Positions 21,394 through 29,110 are shown, counted from the stretch's first letter. The stretch is DNA of 33,807 nt from JBIQLO01 sp044464175 (GCA_044464175.1 JBIQLO010000012.1:1-33807), one strand, 5' to 3'. The notes: generated by a model from the sequence alone, not told the origin. A program made the numbers and translations.

Positions 21394-23179
21394 AGGACTC
21401 ATCACCATCGCAGCGCCGCGCGACGATGTCACACGTTCCCGGTCCCTTCGTGCCTTCGTGCCTTCGTGCCTTCGTGCCTACACTTCCGGCCACGGCCTGT
21501 TGGCCCTGGGGCTGCTGATCTTTTTCGCCCTCTTTCTCATCTGGCCCATCGCGCAGGTCTGCTACAGCGGGTTTGTGCGGAGCGACGGGACGCCGACTCT
21601 GGCGTACGTGGGGCTGATCTTTCAGGACCCGGTGCTGGTGGCGGGGCTGCTCAACGCGGTAAAGATCGCGGTGCTGGTGACGCTGTTCACGGTCCTGCTG
21701 TCGCTGCCGCTGGCGGTGCTGAGCGTGCGGTATGACTTTCCGGGGCGGGGGCTGCTGGGGGGATTGCTGCTGGTGCCGCTGGTGTTGCCGCCGTTCGTGG
21801 GGGCGATCGGGATGCGCTTCGTGCTGTCGCGCTTCGGCCCCCTGACGCAGATCGCCGGGGGCGGCACCGAGGGGATCGACTGGCTGGGGCAGCTGCGCTT
21901 CAGCGGGATCATCCTGATCGAGGTGCTGCACCTCTATCCGATCATGCTGCTGAACCTGCAGGCCTCGCTGGCCAACGTCGATCCGGCGATGGAGCAGGCG
22001 GCGGCCAACCTGGGGGCGTCGCGCTGGACAATCTTCCGCAAAATCACACTGCCGTTGATGCGCCCCGGGCTCTTTGCCGGGGGGACGCTGGTGCTGATCT
22101 GGAGCTTCACGGAGCTGGGAACGCCGCTGATGTTCGACTACTACACCGTGACGCCGGTGCAGATCTTCATGAAGCTGACGGAGGTGGCGGACAATCCGCT
22201 GCCCTATGCGCTGGTGGTGGTGATGCTGGGGGCGTCGGTGCTGTTGTACGCGGTGGGCAAGGGGGTGCTGGGGCGGGGGTTTGACGCGGCCACGACCAAG
22301 GCGTCGGTGCAGGCGACGCCCCGGCGGCTGCGGGGGTGGAAGGCGGCCGGGGCGCTGGGGCTGTTTGGCCTGGTCTTTTTGATGGCGGTGTCGCCGCATG
22401 TTTCGGTGCTGCTGACGAGTCTGAGCGCGACCGGGGCGTGGTATCAGTCGCTTTTGCCGCGGGGATACACCCTGTCCCACTACACGCAGGCGCTGCTGGA
22501 CCCGCTGGTGTATGGCTCGATCCGCAACTCGCTGATGTACGCGGCGGCGGCAACCTCGGTGGCGGTGATCGTGGGCTTGGTTGCCGCGGTGGTGATCGTG
22601 CGTTCGCGGCTGCCGGGGCGGGGGTTCATCGACGCCCTGGCGATGCTGCCGCTGGCGGTGCCGGGGATCGTGCTGGCGTTCGGATATCTGGCCATCAGCG
22701 TCCATTTCAAGCTCAAATGGGGCAAGGAAACGCCGGCGTGGCTGGATGTGCAGGAGTGGCCGGTGGTGCTGCTGATCATCGCTTACGCGGCCCGGCGGGT
22801 TCCATATATCGTGCGCAGCGCGGCGGCGGGGCTGGAACAGACGCCCCGCGACCTGGAACTGGCGGCGGCCAACCTGGGGGCCCGGCGCTGGACGGTGCTG
22901 CGGAAGATCACCGTGCCGCTGATCATCGCCAACCTGGCGGCCGGGGCGCTGCTGGCGTTCGCCTTCTCCATGCTGGAGGTGAGCGACTCGCTGATCCTGG
23001 CCCAGCGGGCGCAGTACTACCCGATCACCAAGGCGATTTATGAGCTGAGCCAGCGGCTGGGAGATGGGCTGTATATCGCCAGCGCCCTGGGGGTCTGGGC
23101 GATGGCGCTGCTGACGCTGACCATCCTGTCGGCCAATGCGTTTCTGGGACGGAAAATGGGGGCGATCTTTCGGGTGTGA
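21380..23179 (+). CDS. Fused two-domain ABC transporter permease (FbpB/ThiP type)
   Basis: A 599-residue inner-membrane protein with two copies of the binding-protein-dependent permease domain, as in ferric iron (FbpB) and thiamine (ThiP) importers. Each half has an EAA loop for the ATPase: EQAAANLGASRWTIFRKITL in the first and ELAAANLGARRWTVLRKITV in the second. About 12 helices are expected. The ATPase and substrate-binding protein are not in this window. The N-terminal 30 residues, before the first helix, include a stretch encoded by an 8-bp tandem repeat. ATG 21380 overlaps hicA, so a later start (for example GTG near 21458) is possible. Confidence 0.88.
   Translation: MNEPEGLITIAAPRDDVTRSRSLRAFVPSCLRAYTSGHGLLALGLLIFFALFLIWPIAQVCYSGFVRSDGTPTLAYVGLIFQDPVLVAGLLNAVKIAVLVTLFTVLLSLPLAVLSVRYDFPGRGLLGGLLLVPLVLPPFVGAIGMRFVLSRFGPLTQIAGGGTEGIDWLGQLRFSGIILIEVLHLYPIMLLNLQASLANVDPAMEQAAANLGASRWTIFRKITLPLMRPGLFAGGTLVLIWSFTELGTPLMFDYYTVTPVQIFMKLTEVADNPLPYALVVVMLGASVLLYAVGKGVLGRGFDAATTKASVQATPRRLRGWKAAGALGLFGLVFLMAVSPHVSVLLTSLSATGAWYQSLLPRGYTLSHYTQALLDPLVYGSIRNSLMYAAAATSVAVIVGLVAAVVIVRSRLPGRGFIDALAMLPLAVPGIVLAFGYLAISVHFKLKWGKETPAWLDVQEWPVVLLIIAYAARRVPYIVRSAAAGLEQTPRDLELAAANLGARRWTVLRKITVPLIIANLAAGALLAFAFSMLEVSDSLILAQRAQYYPITKAIYELSQRLGDGLYIASALGVWAMALLTLTILSANAFLGRKMGAIFRV
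21446..21477 (+). repeat. Four tandem copies of CTTCGTGC in the permease gene
   Basis: CTTCGTGC is repeated exactly four times (32 bp) and encodes the RAFVPSCLRA peptide. Because the unit is not a multiple of three, gain or loss of one unit shifts the frame, so this could switch the permease on or off if translation begins upstream of it. Confidence 0.8.
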
Positions 23180-23190
23180 GCGGAGCGCGG

Positions 23191-23269
23191 GTCATTGGTC
23201 GCTTGTTATTGGTCACTTGTTCCTTGTCACTTGTTATTGGTTGTTGGTTATTGGTTATTGGTTGTTGGT
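23191..23269. repeat. AT-rich word repeat after the permease gene
   Basis: The words GTTATTGG, GTTGTTGG, TTGTCACTTG and GGTCGCTTGT recur in mixed order. GGTCGCTTGT (23197-23206) and TTGTCACTTG also occur upstream of tilS (19713-19728), and GTTATTGG recurs near 33402 and, inverted, at 33439. This is the first part of the 370-nt gap 23180-23549, which also holds the 21-bp array. No gene is supported in the gap. Confidence 0.6.
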
Positions 23270-23299
23270 CGGGGGCGGGGTCTGTCCGTGAGCCGGCGC

Positions 23300-23467
23300 G
23301 GCGTTTACGCGGATCGGAGGGGCATATCTCCGTGTCGAAGCGGCATGTCTCCGTGTCGGAGCGGCCTGTTTGCGTGTCGGAGAGGCATATCTCCGTGTCG
23401 AAGCCGCATTTCTCCGTGTCGAAGGGGCATATCCACGTGTCGGCGCCGCATTTCTGCGGAGAAATAG
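23300..23467. repeat. 21-bp tandem repeat array, about eight units
   Basis: Units start at 23300, 23321, 23342, 23363, 23384, 23405, 23426 and 23447; the core of a unit is GGCATATCTCCGTGTCG plus a variable four bases. The units at 23321 and 23384 are identical and the last is partly degenerate. Since 21 is a multiple of three, the array is open in several frames and would encode heptads such as GHISVSK or FDTEICP on the other strand. No start and ribosome site make translation convincing. It resembles a minisatellite. Confidence 0.85.
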
Positions 23468-23549
23468 CCGCCCACGCCTCAAATTGGCGGGGGCCGCGCC
23501 CCGTGCGGACCGTTGGGCAGGCGGGCATGGCTGACGCGAACTGCGGGAT

Positions 23550-23999
23550 TCAAGGCCTTTTCCTGCTCCCTCCCATCATCGTGGAAATCCCCGGCCATAT
23601 CTTCTCCGCGTTGGTTAACCATATGATACCCGCTACAAAATATGGCCAAAACATGATGTCCGATATGGTAAAGGTTACTTTCTCATAGCGGTACATTCGC
23701 CAATACGTCTCTTTGCTGACTTGCGTATACCGGCCGTGTTCGCCAACGTAATATTTGCCGTTTTCCACCTTTCCAAGGGTGGCCTCACCACCGATGGAGA
23801 GTCCCAACCCTACGCAAATCAGAAAATTCGCGCCTGATCCCACGGCAAGCAGAAACACCAGCAGAAGAACGACCCGGATAACGTTCAAAAATCGCCGGAA
23901 ATGAATCAGCGCCCATGTCCCGCCTAAACAGATCGCCAGGAAGACGAGGCCCAATATGAAGGTCCAGGCAACTGGAAAATAAAAGGTGAAGATTCGCAT
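23550..23999 (-). CDS. Hypothetical membrane protein, AT-richer than its surroundings
   Basis: A 149-residue protein with helices at about 8-30 (VAWTFILGLVFLAICLGGTW), 38-65 (LNVIRVVLLLVFLLAVGSGA) and 117-132 (WPYFVAGIIWLTNA). Between them is a soluble loop, ATLGKVENGKYYVGEHGRYT, followed by VSKETYWRMYRYE. No family is recognised. Its base composition is near 50 percent GC by eye, well below the window, which suggests horizontal transfer. GTG 24002 or ATG 23999 may be the start; neither has a good ribosome site. It stands alone beside the tandem array. Confidence 0.6.
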   Translation of the reverse strand: MRIFTFYFPVAWTFILGLVFLAICLGGTWALIHFRRFLNVIRVVLLLVFLLAVGSGANFLICVGLGLSIGGEATLGKVENGKYYVGEHGRYTQVSKETYWRMYRYEKVTFTISDIMFWPYFVAGIIWLTNAEKIWPGISTMMGGSRKRP

Positions 24000-24077
24000 C
24001 ACTTTATCCCAAGACGCGGCGCAGGGTCCGCCTCAGCGGTCCCTCCGGGATTATCTTCCATCTCTCCCCATTTCGCC

Positions 24078-24107
24078 TTGTAAAAAATCGCCCGGGCGTG
24101 GTATCCT
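24078..24107 (+). promoter_or_regulatory. Promoter of the lipoprotein gene
   Basis: TTGTAA (24078-24083), 18 nt, TATCCT (24102-24107), leaving a leader of about 40 nt with AAGGAG before the ATG. Confidence 0.45.
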
Positions 24108-24153
24108 TCCGGCCGGGTTGTCTCGGCTCAATTCTTACATAAGGAGAAGGATC

Positions 24154-24708
24154 ATGGTACGCAAACTCGCATACGCGGTGGTGTCGATCGGGCTATTGAT
24201 GGTGATGGGGTGCGCCGGCGGGTCGAAGATTCAGTCGCCGCTGGTAAAGGAGAGCGGGGTCAAGACGCTGGTGAACCTGCACCCGGCGACCAACGGGCGG
24301 CTCTACAGCGCCAACTTTCAGGATGCGGGGTTCATTCCCCTGGGCACGGATGTGACGGTCACCAAGGTGACGGAAAAACGGCTCTATTTCAAGGTCAACT
24401 CGACCGGGCAGGAATACGTTTACCTGCTGCACCGCACGCTCACCGAGCCGTGGGAGCAGCATCTGAACAAGATTTTCGGCACGACGGCCCCGGACATCAG
24501 CGGGATGAGCGAGATCGACCAGAAGGGCATCAAGGAGGGGCGGGCACTGAAGGGGATGACCAAGCAGGGGGTCATTTATGCCATCGGCTACCCCCCCACC
24601 ACCCCGGACTACATGAACGCCGACTCGTGGAAATACTGGAAGAACCACTGGGCGACGTTCACGGTGGAATTCAAGGACGGCGTCGTGGTGGACACGCCCC
24701 ACTATTAA
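24154..24708 (+). CDS. BamE/SmpA-like outer-membrane lipoprotein
   Basis: A 184-residue lipoprotein. The signal peptide ends in the lipobox VMGC (Cys at about 21), followed by AGGSK. The C-terminal third (GRALKGMTKQGVIYAIGYPP, then SWKYWKNHWATFTVEFKDG) has the G-M-T-x2-x-V-x2-A-x-G-Y-P and W-x-Y-W pattern of the SmpA/OmlA (BamE) fold, used in outer-membrane protein assembly and in other lipoproteins. A middle part (about 30-110) is extra. A strong AAGGAG precedes ATG 24154. A specific role in the BAM complex is not shown. Confidence 0.72.
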   Translation: MVRKLAYAVVSIGLLMVMGCAGGSKIQSPLVKESGVKTLVNLHPATNGRLYSANFQDAGFIPLGTDVTVTKVTEKRLYFKVNSTGQEYVYLLHRTLTEPWEQHLNKIFGTTAPDISGMSEIDQKGIKEGRALKGMTKQGVIYAIGYPPTTPDYMNADSWKYWKNHWATFTVEFKDGVVVDTPHY

Positions 24709-24741
24709 GCGGCGGTCCGTTCATATTTGGTTTTGGATCGC

Positions 24742-24772
24742 CGGATCGGGCGGGGACGATAACGCCCGTCCG
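24742..24772 (+). terminator. Hairpin after the lipoprotein gene
   Basis: CGGATCGGGCG pairs with CGCCCGTCCG (one bulged T) around a GGGACGATAA loop, 34 nt after the stop codon. No T-run follows. Confidence 0.45.
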
Positions 24773-24821
24773 CGTTCCAGAATCGGAATTCAACGGGCTT
24801 GCCTGAAGACCCCGGAGGCCG

Positions 24822-24842
24822 AAGGAAAAGCACCTTTTCCTT
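24822..24842 (+). terminator. Hairpin and T-stretch just before galE
   Basis: AAGGAAAAG-CAC-CTTTTCCTT forms a perfect 9-bp stem followed by TTGCCTCTTT. It could be a weak intrinsic terminator that insulates galE, or an attenuator-like element in its upstream region. Confidence 0.4.
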
Positions 24843-24870
24843 TTGCCTCTTTCCATTTACCTTATTCCTC

Positions 24871-25863
24871 ATGAACGTACTTGTTGCAGGCGGGGCCGGT
24901 TATATCGGGTCGCATACGGTCAAGCGGCTGAAGGAAGCCGGCCATTCTCCGGTCATTTACGACAACCTGTCGCGCGGGCACCGGTCCGTGGTGGAGATCC
25001 TCCAGGTGCCGGCGGTCTTTGCCGACCTGAACGACCGGGGGGCGCTGGAAAAGGGGCTGCGCGAGCACCGGATCGACACGGTGATGCACTTTGCGGCCTA
25101 TGCGTACGTCGGGGAGTCGGTGACGCATCCGCTGATGTACTACCAGAACAACGTGGCCACGACGATCAGCGTGCTGGAGGCGATGCGTCAGGCGGGGGTG
25201 AACCGGTTCATCTTCTCCAGCACCTGCGCGGTCTACGGCGATCCGGACCGGGTCCCGATCACGGAGAATGAGAAAAAGGCCCCGGTCAGCCCGTATGGGC
25301 GGAGCAAGTGGATGGTGGAGCAGATTCTCCAGGACCATCTGGCGGCCGACAAGTCGTTCTGCTACGCCGCCTTGCGCTACTTCAACGCCGCGGGGTGCGC
25401 GATGGACGGCACACTGGGGGAGGACCACGACCCGGAGACGCATCTGATCCCGGTGACGCTGCAGGCGGTGCTGGGACTGCGGCCCAGGCTGACGGTCTTC
25501 GGGACCGACTACCCGACGCCGGATGGGACCAACGTGCGGGATTACATCCACGTGGAGGACCTGGCCGATGCCCACATCCGGGCGATGGAGCGGCTGAAGG
25601 AGGGGCAGTCGATGGCGCTGAACCTGGGGACGGGGCGGGGATTCTCGGTGAAGGAGATCATCGCGGCGGCCGAGGAGGTGACGGGAAAGAAGGTTCCGGT
25701 GGAATACGGGCCCCGGCGGGCGGGGGATGCGATCGCCCTGTATGCCGATCCGGGTCGGGCCCGGGAGGTGTTGGGGTGGGAGGCCAGGCACCGGGAGCCG
25801 ACGGCGATCATCCGCTCGGCGTGGAACTGGCTCAGCCGCCACCCCAAGGGGTACGAGGGATGA
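24871..25863 (+). CDS. galE: UDP-glucose 4-epimerase
   Basis: A 330-residue short-chain dehydrogenase-type epimerase that interconverts UDP-glucose and UDP-galactose. The NAD motif GGAGYIGSH is at 7-15; HFAAYAYVGESV, FSSTCAVYGDP and the catalytic Y-x3-K (SPYGRSKWMVE) follow, then ALRYFNAAGC, TPDGTNVRDYIHVEDLADAH and NLGTGRGFSVKE. Length is normal. No Shine-Dalgarno sequence precedes ATG 24871, and a TACCTT (24858-24863) lies 7 nt upstream, as for several leaderless candidates here. It may feed surface polysaccharide synthesis. Members of this group can also act on N-acetylated sugars. Confidence 0.92.
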   Translation: MNVLVAGGAGYIGSHTVKRLKEAGHSPVIYDNLSRGHRSVVEILQVPAVFADLNDRGALEKGLREHRIDTVMHFAAYAYVGESVTHPLMYYQNNVATTISVLEAMRQAGVNRFIFSSTCAVYGDPDRVPITENEKKAPVSPYGRSKWMVEQILQDHLAADKSFCYAALRYFNAAGCAMDGTLGEDHDPETHLIPVTLQAVLGLRPRLTVFGTDYPTPDGTNVRDYIHVEDLADAHIRAMERLKEGQSMALNLGTGRGFSVKEIIAAAEEVTGKKVPVEYGPRRAGDAIALYADPGRAREVLGWEARHREPTAIIRSAWNWLSRHPKGYEG

Positions 25864-25867
25864 GTTA

Positions 25868-25955
25868 TGAATTACAAATTATGAATCAGGAATGATGAAT
25901 TGGGAGGGAGGGGTCCACTCCTGTAATTCATAATTCATAATTCATAATTCCTCCC
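25868..25955. terminator. Large imperfect inverted repeat between convergent genes
   Basis: An AT-rich left arm (about 25868-25905, with GAATTAC, AATTATGAAT and TGGGAGG) faces a right arm (25919-25955) with three TAATTCA units and ATTCCTCCC. It can fold into a long imperfect stem that would end transcription from galE and from the KGG gene, whose last codons lie in the right arm. Confidence 0.55.
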
Positions 25956-26232
25956 GTCCCGGATTGTCGTTTGAGACATCCTGATCGGGAGCGGCCTTGG
26001 CGGACTGGCGGCGGGCGGCGGAGTTGCGCCCGCCCAGGCGTCCGATTTCGGCCATGTGGGAGCGGTTCTGGCTGACGCGCTGCCCCCCCTTTCGCCCGGC
26101 GGCGCGGGCCTCCTCGGGGGTGAATTGATGGGCGGTCTTCTTTTCGTGGGCGGCCCGGCCTCCCTTGCGGGCGATCTCCCGCTGCCTGTTGCGTTCCATC
26201 GAAGCAAAACCGCGATTGTGTGTGGTGGCCAT
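25942..26232 (-). CDS. KGG-repeat stress protein (YciG-like)
   Basis: A 96-residue basic, hydrophilic protein of the KGG type (bacterial YciG, plant Em-like): NRGFASMERNRQREIARKGG, RAAHEKKTAHQFTPEEARAA, then GRKGGQRVSQNRSHMAEIGR and LGG. Three glycine motifs (RKGG, RKGG, RLGG) are evenly spaced. Such proteins are induced by stress or stationary phase, and their mechanism is unclear. ATG 26232 has GGAGG 7 nt upstream; the much longer open frame upstream has no family sequence. The C-terminal tail is set partly by the inverted repeat at 25868-25955. Confidence 0.85.
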   Translation of the reverse strand: MATTHNRGFASMERNRQREIARKGGRAAHEKKTAHQFTPEEARAAGRKGGQRVSQNRSHMAEIGRLGGRNSAARRQSAKAAPDQDVSNDNPGREEL

Positions 26233-26344
26233 TGTTCGCCTCCATGAGTATGGCGCCAAAATCATCCGCCCGAGGCGGCTCCCCCGCGCCGGCAGGCGAC
26301 AGATTTGCGGCAAAAACAACTGTAACTCGTCAATTTGTCCCGAA

Positions 26345-26363
26345 ACGCCGCTTGAGGCGGCGT
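26345..26363. terminator. Hairpin upstream of the KGG gene
   Basis: ACGCCGC and GCGGCGT form a perfect 7-bp stem with loop TTGAG in the 257-nt gap between the KGG and universal stress protein genes. On the minus strand it may end transcription from the uspA-like gene. No T-run. Confidence 0.4.
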
Positions 26364-26489
26364 CAGCAATTTGCCAGCAATCGAAGTGCCACGGTGTAAA
26401 AATAGGTAAAGGAAATGGGATCGGAGGGGGAAACCTTTCGGGGGAATTCGGACGGTCGGGTTCAGGATTGGAACTGCGGGGGCGCCGGT

Positions 26490-26906
26490 TTACCTGGCCC
26501 GGATGAGCAGGACGGGGACATCGACGCGGTGCTGGACGGTGTGGGCGGTGGCGCCCAGGAACAAATCGGCCAGGAAGCGGTGGCCGTGGGTGCTCATGGC
26601 GATCAGGTCGCAATGCTCGCGCCGAACCCAGTTGACGATTTCGGTGGCGGGATCGCCGTAGGCCAGGTGGATTTCGGTGGGGATGCCGTCGGCCTGAAGC
26701 TCGGCCTGGATTTTCTGGAGGTACTGTGTGTCCTGGGTGATCTCGGGGCTGACGGCATCGGCCTTGTGGAGCCGGGCGGCCCATCCGTCGGCGACGTGGA
26801 GCAGCACAATCCGGCTGTTGAAATGCCGGGCCAGGGAGCGGATGTGGTCCAGGACCGTGCGGTCGGCCGGGCTGGTGTCGAGGGTGACGAGGATGCGGTT
26901 GTACAT
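26490..26906 (-). CDS. Universal stress protein (UspA family)
   Basis: A 138-residue Rossmann-like protein: MYNRILVTLDTSPADRTVLD, IVLLHVADGW, EIVNWVRREHCDLIAMSTHG and a C-terminal VPVLLIRAR. The nucleotide loop reads STHGHRFLADLFLGATAHTV, so the second glycine of the ATP-type G-x2-G-x9-G motif is Phe; ATP binding is uncertain. It is 51 nt after the Nramp gene on the same strand and probably shares its promoter, which fits a stress or metal response. No ribosome site is visible. Confidence 0.87.
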   Translation of the reverse strand: MYNRILVTLDTSPADRTVLDHIRSLARHFNSRIVLLHVADGWAARLHKADAVSPEITQDTQYLQKIQAELQADGIPTEIHLAYGDPATEIVNWVRREHCDLIAMSTHGHRFLADLFLGATAHTVQHRVDVPVLLIRAR

Positions 26907-26957
26907 GGGCGTTGCCGGTTGCTGGTTGCCATGGCCGGTGGTGGCGCAGGCCCCACC

Positions 26958-28331
26958 CTATTTCAGCATACTGATCAATCCGTACACATCCAACGCGGTA
27001 ATCAGGATACACGAGCCCCAGCCGACAATCAGGAGGAGCGGTCCGTTGGCGTAGGACCCCATGCGTTTTTTGGAGCTGGTGAACTGCAGCAGCGGGATCA
27101 TGGCAAAGGGCAGCTGGATGCCCAGGATCACCTGGCTGAGAACCAGCAGGTCGTTGACGGCCTGATCCCCCTTGATGGCGATGACGAGGATGGCCGGGAG
27201 GATGGCGACCAGGCGGGTGATGACCCGGCGAAGCCAGGGCTGGATGCGCCAGTGCATGAAGCCTTCCATGACGACCTGGCCGGCCAGGGTGCCGGTGATG
27301 GTGCTGCTTTGGCCGCTGGCCAGGAGGGCGACGGCGAAGAGGATGCTGGCGGCGACGGTGCCCAGGAGGGGCTCGAGGGTGAGGTAGGCCTCCTGAATCC
27401 AGTCGCTGCCCAGGCGGACGATTTCGCCGGTCTTGAGCGTTACCTCGCTCTGGCCGTAGAAGACCATGGCGGCCAGGACGAGGATGGAGGTGTTGACCAG
27501 GAAGGCGATGAAGAGGGAGACGACCGAGTCGAGGGTGTTGAATTTCAGCGCCCGGCGGATGGAGGCCTCATCCTTCTGGAAACGGCGGGTCTGGACCAGG
27601 GCCGAGTGGAGGTAGAGGTTGTGCGGCATGACGGTGGCGCCGATGATGCCGATGGCGACGGTGAGCATGGCGGCGTTGCCCAGGGTGGGGCTGACCAGGG
27701 CGCGGCCCATCTCGGCAAAAGGGGGCTGGGTGGCGGGGAGGATGAAGATTTCGATGAAGTAGCAGCCGGTGATGGTCAGGACCAGGACGGCGACGAAGGC
27801 CTCCAGCCAGCGCATGCCCAAATGCTGGAGGGACAGGAGCAGAAAGACGTCAAAGGCGGTGATGACGACCGCCCAGAGGAGGGGGATGCCGAACAGGAGC
27901 TTGATGGCGACGGCGCTGCCGAGGATTTCGGCCAGGTCGCAGGCGGCGATGGCGACTTCGGAGCAGAGCCAGTTGGGCCAGCGGGTCCAGGCGGGGTAGA
28001 AGTCGCGGCAGGCCTGGGCCAGGTCTTTGCCGGTGACCACCCCCAGCCGGGCGGAGCAGATCTGGAGGAAGATCGCCATGATGCTGGAGAGGGCGACCAC
28101 CCAGAGCAGGCCATATTTGAAGGTGGCGCCGGCCTCCAGGCCGGTGGCCCAGTTGCCCGGGTCCATGTAGCCGACGCTGACCAGCAGGGCCGGCCCGGCG
28201 TAGACCAGGTAATATCGCCAGAACCCCCCTTTTTCAGGCACCGCGACGGAGCCGTGCGCCCCTTCCAGCGAGGGATGGGCGGGCCGTGGGTCCACAACGG
28301 GGGCGAGGGAGTTTGGAGGTTCCTTGAACAT
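26958..28331 (-). CDS. mntH: Nramp-family divalent metal transporter (MntH-like)
   Basis: A 457-residue proton-coupled importer of Mn(II) and related ions with about 11 helices. The metal-site motifs are present: DPGNW in helix 1 (VGYMDPGNWATGLEAG) and the Met-containing MPHNLYLHS in helix 6 (GATVMPHNL). SGQSSTITGTLAGQVVMEGF is the family transport motif. The N-terminal 40 residues are soluble. ATG 28331 has no good ribosome site; a promoter with an inverted repeat lies at 28374-28432. The universal stress gene follows. Manganese is the likely substrate by family. Confidence 0.93.
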   Translation of the reverse strand: MFKEPPNSLAPVVDPRPAHPSLEGAHGSVAVPEKGGFWRYYLVYAGPALLVSVGYMDPGNWATGLEAGATFKYGLLWVVALSSIMAIFLQICSARLGVVTGKDLAQACRDFYPAWTRWPNWLCSEVAIAACDLAEILGSAVAIKLLFGIPLLWAVVITAFDVFLLLSLQHLGMRWLEAFVAVLVLTITGCYFIEIFILPATQPPFAEMGRALVSPTLGNAAMLTVAIGIIGATVMPHNLYLHSALVQTRRFQKDEASIRRALKFNTLDSVVSLFIAFLVNTSILVLAAMVFYGQSEVTLKTGEIVRLGSDWIQEAYLTLEPLLGTVAASILFAVALLASGQSSTITGTLAGQVVMEGFMHWRIQPWLRRVITRLVAILPAILVIAIKGDQAVNDLLVLSQVILGIQLPFAMIPLLQFTSSKKRMGSYANGPLLLIVGWGSCILITALDVYGLISMLK

Positions 28332-28373
28332 GGTCGGGGAATTCCAGGACTTCGGTCAGGTCCATCCATGGGG

Positions 28374-28432
28374 AAACGGATGGGATACAACCCGTTTTAT
28401 AATAATAATGCGGCGGAGCGCGGGTTTGTCAA
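28374..28432 (-). promoter_or_regulatory. mntH promoter and candidate metal-regulator operator
   Basis: Minus strand: consensus TTGACA (28432-28427), then ATTATT (28409-28404, 17-nt spacer) or TATTAT (28407-28402, 19 nt). Just downstream, AAACGG (28374-28379) and CCGTTT (28392-28397) form a perfect inverted repeat with 12 nt between, where an MntR- or Fur-like repressor could block transcription. No such regulator is in the window. Confidence 0.6.
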
Positions 28433-28439
28433 ATGGGGA

Positions 28440-29066
28440 TCAGGGGCGGGTGGTTGGGCGGGTGCCGGGTTTGAGCAGCTCCTGGCGGAGGATTTCGGCG
28501 GCCTGGCGGGGGGCGTGGAATTTTTCAGTGGCGACTTCATCGGCCAGGGCATTGTAGATGTCCGCCTGATGGGTCAGTTCATCGCAGAGTTGCTCAATCC
28601 GGGCGTGAGACCAATCCTTGACCGGGGCAATCAGGGAGATTTTCCACTGGCCATTGACACGGACCATATGCAGGGGCTGGGCGGGCTGATTGGTCTGGGC
28701 GGTGACGGTGGCGTTGTCGCCTTGGACGGTGATTTTGGCCGCGGCAATCTGCCGGCGGGCCTCCTGGGGGGTGTCTCCGATCAAGATGGAGAGATCCTGG
28801 TTGGGGAAGGCCTGGGTAGCGGCCTTGCGCAGGTGGGCCAGGGCCTGTTGGAACTGGACCGTGGCATCGGCCAACCGGGTTTCGAGAGGTCCGTGATAGT
28901 CCATGCGGGCCCGCATGGCCGGTGCATCCCCGGCGAGGCTGGCGCTGACATAGGCCTCCAGGGCCTGTCGGACGGGATCGGCCGGGGCGGTGGCGGAGGA
29001 GGTGGTCTGGGCCCGCAGCGGCGGCGTCAGGGAAAGGAGCAGCAACACGGGGAGGAGGTATTTCAT
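28440..29066 (-). CDS. Secreted protein of unknown function
   Basis: A 208-residue protein with a signal peptide (MKYLLPVLLLLSLTPPLRAQ, cleavage after about 19). The rest is helical then mixed: DPVRQALEAYVSASLAGDAP, KITVQGDNATVTAQTNQPAQ, LHMVRVNGQWKISL and a C-terminal helical region ending in a Pro/Thr tail. The VNGQWKISL stretch after short strands recalls NTF2/SnoaL-like periplasmic proteins, but the match is weak. It diverges from the aminotransferase gene with 44 nt between; TACAAA (15 nt before the ATG) could be its -10 box. Confidence 0.6.
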   Translation of the reverse strand: MKYLLPVLLLLSLTPPLRAQTTSSATAPADPVRQALEAYVSASLAGDAPAMRARMDYHGPLETRLADATVQFQQALAHLRKAATQAFPNQDLSILIGDTPQEARRQIAAAKITVQGDNATVTAQTNQPAQPLHMVRVNGQWKISLIAPVKDWSHARIEQLCDELTHQADIYNALADEVATEKFHAPRQAAEILRQELLKPGTRPTTRP

Positions 29067-29110
29067 GGGCGGCCGACGCGTATTTGTACTCTCTGGTCGG
29101 GGGGATTACC

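Noticed and set aside
21353..22705. Long minus-strand frame rich in His, Arg and Gln opposite the ABC permease
   Set aside because: Low-complexity antisense frame; the permease motifs on the plus strand are decisive.
23300..23467. CRISPR array
   Set aside because: The repeats are directly adjacent with no unique spacers, and no cas genes are present.
23025..23528. Long minus-strand open frame through the 21-bp array (FDTEIC-type heptads)
   Set aside because: It overlaps the end of the permease gene, has no ribosome site, and is open only because the unit is 21 bp and GC-rich.
25942..27012. Long form of the KGG protein starting at 27012
   Set aside because: The first 260 codons run antisense-like through uspA with no family sequence; ATG 26232 has GGAGG at the right distance.
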